59,434 nt of DNA from Clostridiales bacterium (GTDB lineage Bacteria > Bacillota_A > Clostridia > Lachnospirales > Lachnospiraceae): positions 1 to 59,434 of the forward strand of contig JASKJZ010000001.1 of assembly GCA_030154385.1 (NCBI GenBank), given 5' to 3'. A program made the translations under genes and the position numbers. Positions 44,174 to 52,541 of the stretch are shown one piece after another (the stretch's first letter is position 1; every line of letters begins with the position of its first letter). Below the pieces are notes generated by a model. That model was not told the origin of the DNA and searched no databases. It saw only the letters and a list, made by a program, of their open reading frames with translations.

Positions 44174-45238
44174 TTAATGGGATACCTCATTAATCAGATT
44201 CACAATTGTCTCAATGGCATCTGTCATAGGGCTTTTTTCCATGTTTTTGATATAGTGGTCTTTGGCTTTGTAAAGTGCAAGAACTTCCTGCAAGAGCCGA
44301 TCCTTGGTGAGATCCTCTTCCTTTAAGACACGACTAAAGCCTTGTTTTTCAAAGGAAGCAGCATTTAAAATTTGATCGCCGCGACTCGCTGCGCCAGAAA
44401 GAGGAATCAAAAGATTTGGTTTTTTCAGTGCAAGAAGCTCACAAATTGCATTGGCTCCAGCACGAGATATTACCACGTCAGAAGCAGCAAATAAATCTCG
44501 CAATTCGTTCTTTATGTATTCAAATTGTACATATCCGTTCCGTCCCATAAGGGTTTCGTCTATTTTGTTTGCTCCACATAAATGTATTACCTGGAAGGTT
44601 TCCAAAAGAGAAGGAAGAATCCCCCGAACGGCATCGTTCACTACCTGAGATCCAAGGCTTCCGCCAATGATTAATAACACAGGTTTGTTCGCATGAAAGC
44701 CACAAAAGGAAAGACCAGCTTCCCTTTGACCGCTTAATAACTCCTGGCGGATGGGAGATCCAGTTAAAACACTCTTTTTATCGGATAGTAAGTGTACGGT
44801 TTCTGGAAAATTTGCACATATCTTGGTTGCAAACGGAATGCAGATTTTATTTGCAAGTCCGGGTGTCATATCCGATTCGTGCAAGATGGCGGGAATGCCT
44901 CTTCGTTTTGCGGCCAAAACCACAGGTACGGATACAAAACCTCCTTTGGAAAAGACAACATCTGGTTTTATTTTCTTTAGGATAGAAGAAGCTTCTTGAT
45001 ATCCTTTGATAACCTTAAATGGGTCAGAAAAGTTTTTGGGGTCAAAATATCGCCGCAATTTTCCAGTGGAAATACCATAATATGGCACAGAAAGCTCCTC
45101 TATGAGGGATCGTTCTATTCCTTCATAGGAGCCAATATAATGAACTTCATAGCCCTCCTTTTGTAAACGAGGCAAAAGGGCAATGTTAGGGGTGACGTGG
45201 CCAGCGGTACCGCCGCCTGTCAAAACAATTCGTTTCAT
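44174..45238 (-). CDS. murG: UDP-N-acetylglucosamine--N-acetylmuramyl-(pentapeptide) pyrophosphoryl-undecaprenol N-acetylglucosamine transferase
   Basis: 354 residues, GT28 family, adding GlcNAc to lipid I to give lipid II on the inner face of the membrane. Motifs are [11 protein letters not shown] at the N-terminus, [10 protein letters not shown] near 95, [11 protein letters not shown], a [10 protein letters not shown] segment near 190, and the donor-binding [11 protein letters not shown] near 255. Located away from the mur cluster. AAACG-weak ribosome binding site; 24 bases separate it from the upstream TSCPD gene, so they may be cotranscribed. Confidence 0.93.
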   Translation of the reverse strand: MKRIVLTGGGTAGHVTPNIALLPRLQKEGYEVHYIGSYEGIERSLIEELSVPYYGISTGKLRRYFDPKNFSDPFKVIKGYQEASSILKKIKPDVVFSKGGFVSVPVVLAAKRRGIPAILHESDMTPGLANKICIPFATKICANFPETVHLLSDKKSVLTGSPIRQELLSGQREAGLSFCGFHANKPVLLIIGGSLGSQVVNDAVRGILPSLLETFQVIHLCGANKIDETLMGRNGYVQFEYIKNELRDLFAASDVVISRAGANAICELLALKKPNLLIPLSGAASRGDQILNAASFEKQGFSRVLKEEDLTKDRLLQEVLALYKAKDHYIKNMEKSPMTDAIETIVNLINEVSH

Positions 45239-45262
45239 GTGCTACTCCGTTTCTGCAGTATG

Positions 45263-45502
45263 CTATGCCCGAAGGGTCTGCAAGGCTTTTGCTAACTGAT
45301 CGGGACATGACGTAGATTTATAGCCGCAGGTGACGCCTTCTAAGCGCTTAATTACCTCATCGACTGGCATTCCCTTTACTAACTGAGAAATTCCGCTGGC
45401 ATTGCCGTTGCAGCCTCCAATAAAGGTAACCGACGTTACGAGGTCGCCCTCGGTTTCAATATGAATTTCGCTGGAGCATACTCCTTTTGTCTTATATATC
45501 AT
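45263..45502 (-). CDS. TSCPD domain protein (TIGR03905 type)
   Basis: 79 residues. The signature TSCPDQLAKAL near the C-terminus plus conserved GGCNGNASGI and CGYKST define this family. The domain is also found at the end of some ribonucleotide reductases. Function unknown; cysteines at 9, 31, 59 and 65 suggest a metal or redox site. AAAGGATC precedes the ATG. Confidence 0.85.
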   Translation of the reverse strand: MIYKTKGVCSSEIHIETEGDLVTSVTFIGGCNGNASGISQLVKGMPVDEVIKRLEGVTCGYKSTSCPDQLAKALQTLRA

Positions 45503-45678
45503 GATTAAGATCCTTTCTACGTTTTTATGCTACTCATTTTATACTAGCTATGCTCATTTTGCAAGGTCAAGAAGTGTCGTATTTTGTCGTTCGATTTGCG
45601 CACACTTTTTCTTTTCAAGCAGGTGTTCGTGTGCTATAGTAGCAAGCAAAGTTTGCAAGAAAGCAAGGAGGATGGAAT

Positions 45679-46359
45679 ATGCTACATTATATTTATGAAC
45701 AAAAGATAGTAATTTATGCAATGGAAATCCTGTTAGGAATTGGTTTTTTTATAAAATTAATTCAGCTAATTGGCTACCGTTATTTGATCGCGGCTTCTAA
45801 AAATATGGGGGCTAGTGAGCATCGTTTAATGAAGCAGATACGACTGCACTTTGATACCTGCTATAAAGTGAAAATGAGTGTGCATAATGTGGATAGTTTT
45901 GTGGATAAGTATGTATATACCTATAAGTTTTGTGGAATTTCATTATACACGTTTGAAAATATAGGTGGACAAATTTTAATACTTATGCTTCTGATTACAC
46001 TATTTGGAAGCATTGGAGCATATTATTCCAATGGTGGACAAGCGCTTATTTTGTCCACATTTATATGGGGAGCATGCAGCGCAATTCTATTAGTTGCGGT
46101 GGACATTTTCTTTGGTTTTGCTGCAAAGCAAAAATTATTACGAGTCTATATGAAGGATTATTTGGAAAATTATTTAAAGGCTCGTTTGGAGAATGAATAT
46201 TTTATGCCCGAAGAAATGGAGGCTTACCGAAAAAGCTACTTTCATAAGGAGCACGAGGGAGGAGCGGAGCCACCGGTCACGAAGGAGAACCTACAAAAAA
46301 GAGGGCAAAAGGAAGATGAAAAAATCATTGAAGACATCTTAAGGGAGTATTTGGTATAG
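45679..46359 (+). CDS. Hypothetical membrane protein
   Basis: 226 residues. One membrane segment at about 12-33, then a soluble stretch, then two more at about 94-115 and 122-150, and a charged C-terminus (about 155-226) rich in Glu/Lys. I recognise no family. AGGAGG lies before the ATG. Monocistronic by position, ahead of pgi with its own apparent promoter. Confidence 0.6.
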   Translation: MLHYIYEQKIVIYAMEILLGIGFFIKLIQLIGYRYLIAASKNMGASEHRLMKQIRLHFDTCYKVKMSVHNVDSFVDKYVYTYKFCGISLYTFENIGGQILILMLLITLFGSIGAYYSNGGQALILSTFIWGACSAILLVAVDIFFGFAAKQKLLRVYMKDYLENYLKARLENEYFMPEEMEAYRKSYFHKEHEGGAEPPVTKENLQKRGQKEDEKIIEDILREYLV

Positions 46360-46372
46360 AAGATATTTGATA

Positions 46373-46401
46373 TTGCACTCGTTTCTAGGGTCTGCTAAAA
46401 T
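46373..46401 (+). promoter_or_regulatory. Possible promoter of pgi
   Basis: TTGCAC, 17-bp spacer, TAAAAT, about 57 bases before the start codon. Confidence 0.4.
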
Positions 46402-46458
46402 AGGATTGAATTGGATTTGTAAACGAATCATCGCTTTTTACAGAAAAGGAGTTAAACA

Positions 46459-47808
46459 ATGGAACAAAATCTTATTTTTGACGATTCATTAATAAAGTGT
46501 TTTGTAGCGCAGGAAGAAATGGAAATGATGAAAGCAAGCGTTGAAACTGCCAAAAAAACACTGGTTGAGAAAACGGGTGCAGGAAATGATTTCCTTGGAT
46601 GGATTGACCTTCCGGTTGATTATGACAAGGAAGAGTTTTCAAGGATTCAAAAGGCAGCCAAAAAAATTCAGAGCGATTCGGAAGTATTAGTTGTGATTGG
46701 TATTGGAGGGTCTTATCTTGGCGCTCGCGCGGCAATCAGTTTTTTACGACACAGCTTTTATAATCGTGTGTCAAAGGAAATCCGTAAGACTCCTGAAATA
46801 TATTATGCAGGAAATAGCATTAGCAGTACCTATCTGTCTCATCTTTTAGATGTGATTGGGGATCGCGACTTTTCGGTGAATATCATCAGTAAATCTGGTA
46901 CGACAACGGAGCCTGCAATTGCATTTCGTGTTTTAAAGAAAAAACTAGAGGTAAAATACGGAAAGAAAGAAGCTGCAAAACGAATTTATGCAACGACGGA
47001 CAAGGCAAAGGGAGCGCTTAAGAATCTGGCAACAGAAGAAGGCTATGAGACCTTTGTGGTTCCAGATGACGTCGGGGGACGTTTTTCGGTGCTTACAGGA
47101 GTTGGACTGCTTCCAATCGCAGCAAGCGGTGCAGATATTACTGCGCTGATGGAAGGTGCAGCGTCGATGCGGGAACGTTGTCTTACCCTGCCATATGAAG
47201 AGAACGAAGCACTTCGTTATGCAACGATTCGTAATATCCTTTATCGCAAGGGTAAATCAGTGGAAGTACTGGCCAACTACGAACCAAGTCTTCATTATGT
47301 AAGTGAATGGTGGAAGCAGCTTTTTGGCGAGAGTGAGGGTAAGGATAAAAAGGGAATTTTTCCTGCTTCTGTGGATCTTACAACCGATCTTCATTCGATG
47401 GGACAGTTTATACAGGATGGCTCTCGTATCATGTTTGAGACGGTTTTGGAAATTGAAAAGCCTGTTTGTGAAATCTATCTTGAGGAAGAGGAAGTCGATT
47501 TAGACGGACTCAATTATCTGGCAGGAAAATCAATGGATTTCATTAATAAAAGTGCAATGAAGGGAACATTACTTGCCCATACGGATGGAGAGGTACCAAA
47601 TCTTTTGGTGAAGCTTCCAGAACAAAACGAATTTTACTTAGGACAGCTCTTTTATTTCTTTGAGTTTGCTTGTGGAGTAAGCGGTTATCTTCTGGGGGTA
47701 AATCCATTTAATCAGCCGGGTGTGGAGAGTTATAAGGGAAATATGTTTGCACTTCTTGGAAAGCCAGGATATGAAAAAGAAAGAGAAGTGTTATTAAAAC
47801 GACTTTAA
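46459..47808 (+). CDS. pgi: Glucose-6-phosphate isomerase
   Basis: 449 residues, the usual length in Firmicutes, interconverting glucose-6-phosphate and fructose-6-phosphate. Motifs: [17 protein letters not shown] at about 80, [14 protein letters not shown] at about 146 and the active-site region around [16 protein letters not shown] (near 312). Single gene with its own terminator. AAAAGGAG precedes the ATG. Confidence 0.95.
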   Translation: MEQNLIFDDSLIKCFVAQEEMEMMKASVETAKKTLVEKTGAGNDFLGWIDLPVDYDKEEFSRIQKAAKKIQSDSEVLVVIGIGGSYLGARAAISFLRHSFYNRVSKEIRKTPEIYYAGNSISSTYLSHLLDVIGDRDFSVNIISKSGTTTEPAIAFRVLKKKLEVKYGKKEAAKRIYATTDKAKGALKNLATEEGYETFVVPDDVGGRFSVLTGVGLLPIAASGADITALMEGAASMRERCLTLPYEENEALRYATIRNILYRKGKSVEVLANYEPSLHYVSEWWKQLFGESEGKDKKGIFPASVDLTTDLHSMGQFIQDGSRIMFETVLEIEKPVCEIYLEEEEVDLDGLNYLAGKSMDFINKSAMKGTLLAHTDGEVPNLLVKLPEQNEFYLGQLFYFFEFACGVSGYLLGVNPFNQPGVESYKGNMFALLGKPGYEKEREVLLKRL

Positions 47809-47817
47809 AAAACATAC

Positions 47818-47855
47818 AAAAAAAGAACTATTGAAATGAAATAGTTCTTTTTTTT
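47818..47855 (+). terminator. Terminator of pgi
   Basis: Stem AAAGAACTATT / AATAGTTCTTT with a short loop and a T-run of eight or more. Confidence 0.9.
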
Positions 47856-47874
47856 ATCCTATGATTCGTGGTTC

Positions 47875-48042
47875 TTACGCCTGGATAGCTCCAGTAGGAC
47901 ATACGCCCTCGCAAGCGCCACAATCGATACATGCGTCTGCGTCAATTTCGTAGTGAGAAGCTCCTTCAGAAATTGCATCTACTGGACATTCAGCAGTGCA
48001 AGCGCCGCAGCTGATACATTCATCGTTAATTGTATGTGCCAT
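47875..48042 (-). CDS. 2[4Fe-4S] ferredoxin
   Basis: 55-residue electron carrier typical of clostridia. Two CxxCxxCxxxCP motifs: CISCGACTAECP (Cys9, 12, 15, 19) and CIDCGACEGVCP (Cys38, 41, 44, 48), with pseudo-twofold symmetry. Transfers electrons to hydrogenase or other redox enzymes. AGGAGG lies six to seven bases before the ATG. It has its own promoter, facing away from the DUF1858 gene. Confidence 0.95.
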   Translation of the reverse strand: MAHTINDECISCGACTAECPVDAISEGASHYEIDADACIDCGACEGVCPTGAIQA

Positions 48043-48074
48043 TAATTTTATCCTCCTTATCCATTGATACGCTT

Positions 48075-48103
48075 ATTTTAATATAAATTTTTGCATTTTA
48101 CAA
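48075..48103 (-). promoter_or_regulatory. Promoter of the ferredoxin gene
   Basis: On the - strand: TTGTAA, 17-bp spacer, TAAAAT. Confidence 0.55.
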
Positions 48104-48166
48104 GACATAACTATAATTTTTGAAGAAATGAAAAATAGATGAAAAAAGAGTGTTAAGGCAGCACTC

Positions 48167-48195
48167 TTGACTGGGGTTATAATATGGCATATAAT
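48167..48195 (+). promoter_or_regulatory. Promoter of the DUF1858 gene
   Basis: TTGACT, 17-bp spacer, perfect TATAAT. A leader of about 100 bases follows. Confidence 0.75.
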
Positions 48196-48299
48196 GAGGA
48201 GGTATCGAACGAATTATGATTGATGCGTCGAAAGGTTTGTAACAAGATAGGCCTTTTGTCCGGGTATCATATTATAGAATACATTAGGAGGTATGCGAA

Positions 48300-48500
48300 A
48301 TGGCACAGATTAATAAAGATATGTTAATTGGCGAACTGATCATGGTAGATGACAGAATCGCACCAGTTTTGATGGGTGTTGGAATGCATTGCTTAGGCTG
48401 TCCATCTTCACAGGCAGAAAGCCTTGAAGAAGCTTGCATGGTACACGGTATCAATGTAGATGAGCTAGTGGATAACATCAATGCGTTTTTAGCACAGTAA
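48300..48500 (+). CDS. DUF1858 domain protein
   Basis: 66 residues, one DUF1858 domain. Features are [14 protein letters not shown] and the conserved [17 protein letters not shown], giving Cys residues close enough for metal or redox chemistry. Found near hybrid cluster or NAD(P)-linked redox proteins in other species; its job is unknown. AGGAGG precedes the ATG. Terminator follows directly. Confidence 0.85.
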   Translation: MAQINKDMLIGELIMVDDRIAPVLMGVGMHCLGCPSSQAESLEEACMVHGINVDELVDNINAFLAQ

Positions 48501-48516
48501 TATCGAAAAGAAAAAG

Positions 48517-48558
48517 CGGGAAGAATCGTATGTTGATTATGATTCTTCCCGTTTTTTT
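48517..48558 (+). terminator. Terminator after DUF1858 gene
   Basis: Stem CGGGAAGAATC / GATTCTTCCCG followed by TTTTTTT. The AraC stop codon touches its T-run. Confidence 0.9.
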
Positions 48559-49435
48559 ATTCTTCGAAAGATAGAGGAGCATCTTCTTTTTGAAAGGATG
48601 TGTTTTTCGTATAGAGCCTTCGAAAGGTACTAGGTGATACCTGATATTTCTTTTTGAAGGCACGCAAAAAGGTGGAATATTCAGTAAATCCACTGAAATA
48701 GCAGACCTCTTCGAGGGAAGATACCGTGAATAATAGATCTTTTGCATATAGAAGCCGCTTGTCGGTGATATAGGAGTGAAGGGAATATCCAGTCTCCTCC
48801 TTGAAAGTGCGCATCAGGTGATATTTGCTGATATAAAAGGAAGCAGATAGCTGATCGATTGATAAGTCCTCCTTGAGATGATCATTGATATAGGATAAAA
48901 TCTGATGAATTTTGTTGGGTGAAAGGTTTGCAGAGACAATACTTCCCTCCTTATGAAGGATGCTTCGATTCAGTAAAACCATAAACTCAGTAAAAAGAGC
49001 AGACATATACAGACTGTTTCCGAAATCCTCATCCGGGAGTGCATGCTCAAGCTGCATCAGGCTATGATATAGCGGGGTAGAGGCAAGGTTATCAAGACGC
49101 ACTACGGGTTTTCCCTGTTGTTTAACGGCATGAAAGCATTGAGAGAGGATATTGTCGTCGGATAGGTTTGTATACAGAATCATGCGCTCATAGGGGAGAG
49201 AAAAATCGATTTGGGGACGATGCAGTTCATTACGGCTGATTAATACGATGTCAAGGGGATGCAGCGGATAAGAGTGTCCTTCTATATTGTAAATGACACT
49301 TCCAGATAGCAATATAAATATTTTATGAAAGTCATGGTAATGATAATCAATGGAGTTAAGCGAAGCATCCTTGATGTGAAATAGTTTAAAATCTTCCTTT
49401 AAAAACCCTCGTTTTTGGTATAGAAATTCTTCCAT
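48557..49435 (-). CDS. AraC family transcriptional regulator
   Basis: 292 residues. N-terminal cupin-like ligand domain (IDYHYHDFHKIFILLSGSVIY; HPLDIVLISRNELHRP, a typical pattern), then a C-terminal double HTH (about 190-285; DQLSASFYISKYHLMRTFKEETG and VCYFSGFTEYSTFLRAFKKKYQVSPSTFR). The cupin is of the type that senses small organic molecules; the ligand is unknown. Transcribed away from the dapF-like gene with a 184-bp gap that carries phased palindromes. AGGAGGG lies before the ATG. Confidence 0.88.
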   Translation of the reverse strand: MEEFLYQKRGFLKEDFKLFHIKDASLNSIDYHYHDFHKIFILLSGSVIYNIEGHSYPLHPLDIVLISRNELHRPQIDFSLPYERMILYTNLSDDNILSQCFHAVKQQGKPVVRLDNLASTPLYHSLMQLEHALPDEDFGNSLYMSALFTEFMVLLNRSILHKEGSIVSANLSPNKIHQILSYINDHLKEDLSIDQLSASFYISKYHLMRTFKEETGYSLHSYITDKRLLYAKDLLFTVSSLEEVCYFSGFTEYSTFLRAFKKKYQVSPSTFRRLYTKNTSFQKEDAPLSFEE

Positions 49436-49525
49436 AAATCCCTCCTTATTCCGAATTTAACGGCTATTTGTCTCTTTCGTGCTCCTATTAATTTTCGCAA
49501 TTCATTTTTATTGTAATGAAATATA

Positions 49526-49578
49526 GCATTTTATGCAAGATTAAAAGCATATTATGCTCTGTAAATAAAAAATAATGC
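49526..49578. promoter_or_regulatory. Phased palindromic operator
   Basis: GCATTTTATGC (49526-49536) and GCATATTATGC (49547-49557) are 21 bp apart, two helical turns. A third window in the same register (49568-49578) keeps only the right half ATGC. It lies before a TATAGT (49583-49588) of the dapF-like gene, between it and the AraC gene. Confidence 0.6.
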
Positions 49579-49619
49579 TTGGTATAGTAAGGAAAATGTT
49601 AAAAGGAAGGTGGAAGTAA

Positions 49620-50471
49620 ATGAATCTTAGGCTACAAAAGTATCATGGAATCGGGAATGACTATTTGGTGTTTGATCCCAATCGAAACGAGGGGGCTTTG
49701 TCAGAAATACAGATTCAGAAAATATGCAATCGAAATTTTGGAGTAGGCTCCGATGGGATATTGATTGGACCAATTTGGAACGACAACAAACTGTCAGTAA
49801 GGATTATGAATCCAGATGGTAGTGAGGCCGAGAAAAGTGGAAATGGAATTCGTATCTTTGCAAAATATTTAAAGGATTCCGGGTACATTCAGAAAAAGGA
49901 ATTTGTGCTATCCACAAAAGGGGGAGATGTAAGAATTACTTATCTAAATGAGCGAGGAACTAGGCTCCGGGCTTATATGGGTGATATCAGCTTTTCAAGC
50001 GGTCAGATTCCCGTTAAGGGAGAGGAGCGGGAAGTCATCGAAGAAGAAATGGAGTTTGGTGGAAAAACATACCATGTTACCTGCGCATCCATAGGAAATC
50101 CACACTGTGTTATCCCGCTTCCTTCTATTTCGAAGGATTTAGTATGCGAGCTTGGACCGCTTGTGGAAGGTGATGAACGTTTCCCCAATCGTATCAATTT
50201 ACAGCTTTTGGAAGTAATGGATGAAAGTAATATAAAAATTGAGATTTACGAAAGGGGTGCTGGTTATACACTCGCTTCTGGAAGCAGTAGTTGTGCGGCA
50301 GCCTGCGTGGCGTATCGGCTTGGTCTCACAAAAAAGCGTATGACGGTACATATGCCAGGAGGTTGTCTGGATATTGAAATCGAAGATGACAAGTCTGTTT
50401 ATATGACAGGACCTGTGGCAGCTGTGGGTGATATTGTATTATCAACGGAGTTCCTGGAAGAACTGTATTGA
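49620..50471 (+). CDS. Diaminopimelate epimerase-like protein with both catalytic Cys replaced by Ser
   Basis: 283 residues, full length for the DapF fold, with KYHGIGNDYLVFD at the N-terminus and CASIGNPHCVIPL. In normal DapF two cysteines abstract and donate the alpha-proton. Here both are serine: Ser73 in NPDGSEAEKSGNGIR, where the pattern needs Cys, and Ser220 in ERGAGYTLASGSSSCAAA, where the family has ACGTGAC. The nearby Cys225 is not in the catalytic slot. C73S or C217S enzymes do not epimerise, so a different activity or a dead paralogue is likely. AAGGAAGGTGG precedes the ATG. metY follows by 70 bases. Confidence 0.85.
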   Translation: MNLRLQKYHGIGNDYLVFDPNRNEGALSEIQIQKICNRNFGVGSDGILIGPIWNDNKLSVRIMNPDGSEAEKSGNGIRIFAKYLKDSGYIQKKEFVLSTKGGDVRITYLNERGTRLRAYMGDISFSSGQIPVKGEEREVIEEEMEFGGKTYHVTCASIGNPHCVIPLPSISKDLVCELGPLVEGDERFPNRINLQLLEVMDESNIKIEIYERGAGYTLASGSSSCAAACVAYRLGLTKKRMTVHMPGGCLDIEIEDDKSVYMTGPVAAVGDIVLSTEFLEELY

Positions 50472-50496
50472 CAAAAAGAAGGCCATTCATTAGACT
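50468..50496 (+). promoter_or_regulatory. Possible internal promoter before metY
   Basis: Perfect TTGACA overlapping the dapF-like stop codon, 17-bp spacer, weak TAGACT. Confidence 0.4.
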
Positions 50497-50541
50497 TAAT
50501 CATAATTAACATTATGTGAATCGGATGAAGGAGGAAACGAA

Positions 50542-51804
50542 ATGAAAGACGAAACAAAATGCCTGCACTCTGGCTATACCCCTAAAAATGGAGAGCCACG
50601 CGTTATGCCAATTGTGCAGAGTACAACCTATACCTTTGACTCCACAGAACAAATTGGTGCTCTGTTTGATATGCCAACGGCTCATATGTACTCTAGGTTT
50701 TCTAATCCAACGGTTGAGTGTGTCGAGAAGAAAATTGCAGATTTGGAGGGAGGCGTAGGTGCAATGTGTACCTCCTCCGGACAGGCAGCGTCCTTGGTGG
50801 CGATTTTGAATATTTTAAGGGCGGGTGACAGTTTTATATCGACCTCCACGGTTTATGGTGGAACGGTTAATTTATTTGCTGTAACGCTCAAAAAATTCGG
50901 GATAGAGTGTATTTTTGTTGATGCAGAAAGCTCGGAAGAAGAAATCCAAAAAGCGTTCAAAGAAAATACAAAGGCGGTATTTGGGGAAACATTGGCAAAC
51001 CCAGCGCTCGCGGTGCTGGATATTGAAAAATTTGCACGGATTGCACATAAAAACCAAGTACCATTCCTTGTGGATAACACATTTGCAACTCCGATTCTTT
51101 GCAAGCCAATCGCATACGGTGCAGATATCGTCATTCATTCAACCAGCAAATACATGGACGGACATGCCCTGCAGACAGGCGGCGTTATCGTAGATAGCGG
51201 GAAATTTGATTGGACAACAGGAAAATTCCCGGATTTTACAGAGCCAGATGACTCCTATCATGGGGTTGTTTATACCAGGGATTTTGGAAAACAGGCTTAT
51301 ATTATTAAGGCCAGAATGCAGCTTATGCGTGATTTTGGCTGTTACCCTTCGGCACATTCGGCCTTTTTATTAAACCTAGGGTTGGAAACGCTTCCGATTC
51401 GAATGGAGCGTTATTGTGAAAACGCCATTCGGGTAGCAACATACCTAAAAGACTGTCCGCAGATTGAACAGGTCAAATATGCAGCTCTCGAAGGAGACGT
51501 TTATTTTAAGCGAGCCAAAAAATATCTGCCAAAAGGAACCTGCGGTGTTATTTCAATTGTCATTAAGGGGGGAAAAGATGCGGCTGTTCGTTTTATGGAC
51601 GGATTAAAGCTTGCGTCCAACGAAGTACACGTAGCGGATATTCGTACCTGTGTTTTGCATCCTGCCAGTGCAACGCATCGTCAGCTTACCGATGAGCAGC
51701 TTGTGGCTGCAGGCGTTAATCCAGGACTGATTCGTATTTCGGTGGGACTTGAGAACGTGGAGGATATCATAGCCGATTTGGCGCAAAGCTTAGAGCAATT
51801 ATAA
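50542..51804 (+). CDS. metY: O-acetylhomoserine sulfhydrylase
   Basis: 420 residues, Cys/Met metabolism PLP enzyme family. It joins O-acetylhomoserine with sulfide or a thiol to give homocysteine, and some homologues act on O-acetylserine. PLP lysine is Lys203 in STSKYMDGH. Other parts are HMYSRFSNPT near 50, SSGQAASLVAILN near 78, and CVLHPASATHRQLT near 370. AGGAGG precedes the ATG. Substrate choice within the family is not certain from sequence. Terminator follows. Confidence 0.9.
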   Translation: MKDETKCLHSGYTPKNGEPRVMPIVQSTTYTFDSTEQIGALFDMPTAHMYSRFSNPTVECVEKKIADLEGGVGAMCTSSGQAASLVAILNILRAGDSFISTSTVYGGTVNLFAVTLKKFGIECIFVDAESSEEEIQKAFKENTKAVFGETLANPALAVLDIEKFARIAHKNQVPFLVDNTFATPILCKPIAYGADIVIHSTSKYMDGHALQTGGVIVDSGKFDWTTGKFPDFTEPDDSYHGVVYTRDFGKQAYIIKARMQLMRDFGCYPSAHSAFLLNLGLETLPIRMERYCENAIRVATYLKDCPQIEQVKYAALEGDVYFKRAKKYLPKGTCGVISIVIKGGKDAAVRFMDGLKLASNEVHVADIRTCVLHPASATHRQLTDEQLVAAGVNPGLIRISVGLENVEDIIADLAQSLEQL

Positions 51805-51842
51805 AAAAGACAGGAGGGTCTTGCGGATTCTCCTGTCTTTTT
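51805..51842. terminator. Terminator between metY and the response regulator
   Basis: Stem AAAGACAGGAG / CTCCTGTCTTT with flanking A- and T-runs, usable in both directions. Confidence 0.85.
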
Positions 51843-51848
51843 GTCGAT

Positions 51849-52541
51849 TTACACCTTAAATCGGTATCCGACACCCCAGATTGTCTCAATGTACTGAGGC
51901 TTTGAGGTGTTTACTTCGATTTTTTCTCGGATTTTTTTGATATGAACGGTTACGGTGGCAATATCACCAATGGATTCCATGTCCCAAATCTCTTGAAAGA
52001 GCTCTTCTTTTGTAAAAACATGATTTGGATTGGCGGCAAGAAAGGTTAAAAGGTCAAACTCCTTGGTTGTAAAGGTACGTTCTTCCCCATTGATATAAAC
52101 ACGTCTTGCAGTTTTATCAATTTTGATGCCACGGATTTCAATAATTTCATTCTGCTCCTTGCAGCCACTTCCAATCAACCGTTCGTAGCGTGCCAGATGT
52201 GCCTTAACTCTGGCAACTAATTCACTTGGACTGAAAGGCTTTGTCATATAATCATCTGCTCCAAGTCCAAGCCCTCGAATTTTATCGATATCATCTTTTT
52301 TGGCAGAAACCATAATAATTGGTGTGTTTTTTTCGCTTCGAATTTGCTTACAGATTTCAAAGCCATCTACATTGGGGAGCATCAAATCTAAAATGACCAG
52401 ACTAAAATCCTCCTCCAAAGCGCGCTGTAAGCCAATATCTCCTCTGGTTTCGATGCTTACGTCAAAATCGCTTAACTCTAAATAATCCTTTTCCAATTCT
52501 GCGATGGCCAATTCATCTTCGATGATCAGTAGTTTGCTCAT
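51849..52541 (-). CDS. OmpR-type response regulator
   Basis: 230 residues. Receiver domain (1-118) with acidic pocket IIEDE, phosphoacceptor Asp52 in VILDLMLP, and TKPF with the invariant Lys near 102. Winged-helix DNA-binding domain (about 130-230; TFTTKEFDLLTFLA, TVTVHIKKIREK, IWGVGYRF). Partner is the histidine kinase whose 5' end it overlaps. Unknown regulon; VanR-like type by sequence. Confidence 0.92.
   Translation of the reverse strand: MSKLLIIEDELAIAELEKDYLELSDFDVSIETRGDIGLQRALEEDFSLVILDLMLPNVDGFEICKQIRSEKNTPIIMVSAKKDDIDKIRGLGLGADDYMTKPFSPSELVARVKAHLARYERLIGSGCKEQNEIIEIRGIKIDKTARRVYINGEERTFTTKEFDLLTFLAANPNHVFTKEELFQEIWDMESIGDIATVTVHIKKIREKIEVNTSKPQYIETIWGVGYRFKV

Noticed and set aside
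48200..48245. Possible leader peptide (MIDASKGL) before the DUF1858 gene
   Set aside because: AGGAGG is about 13 bases from the ATG, too far, and the peptide shows no regulatory codon pattern.
50472..50541. T-box or SAM riboswitch before metY
   Set aside because: Only 70 bases, with none of the T-box or S-box signature segments.
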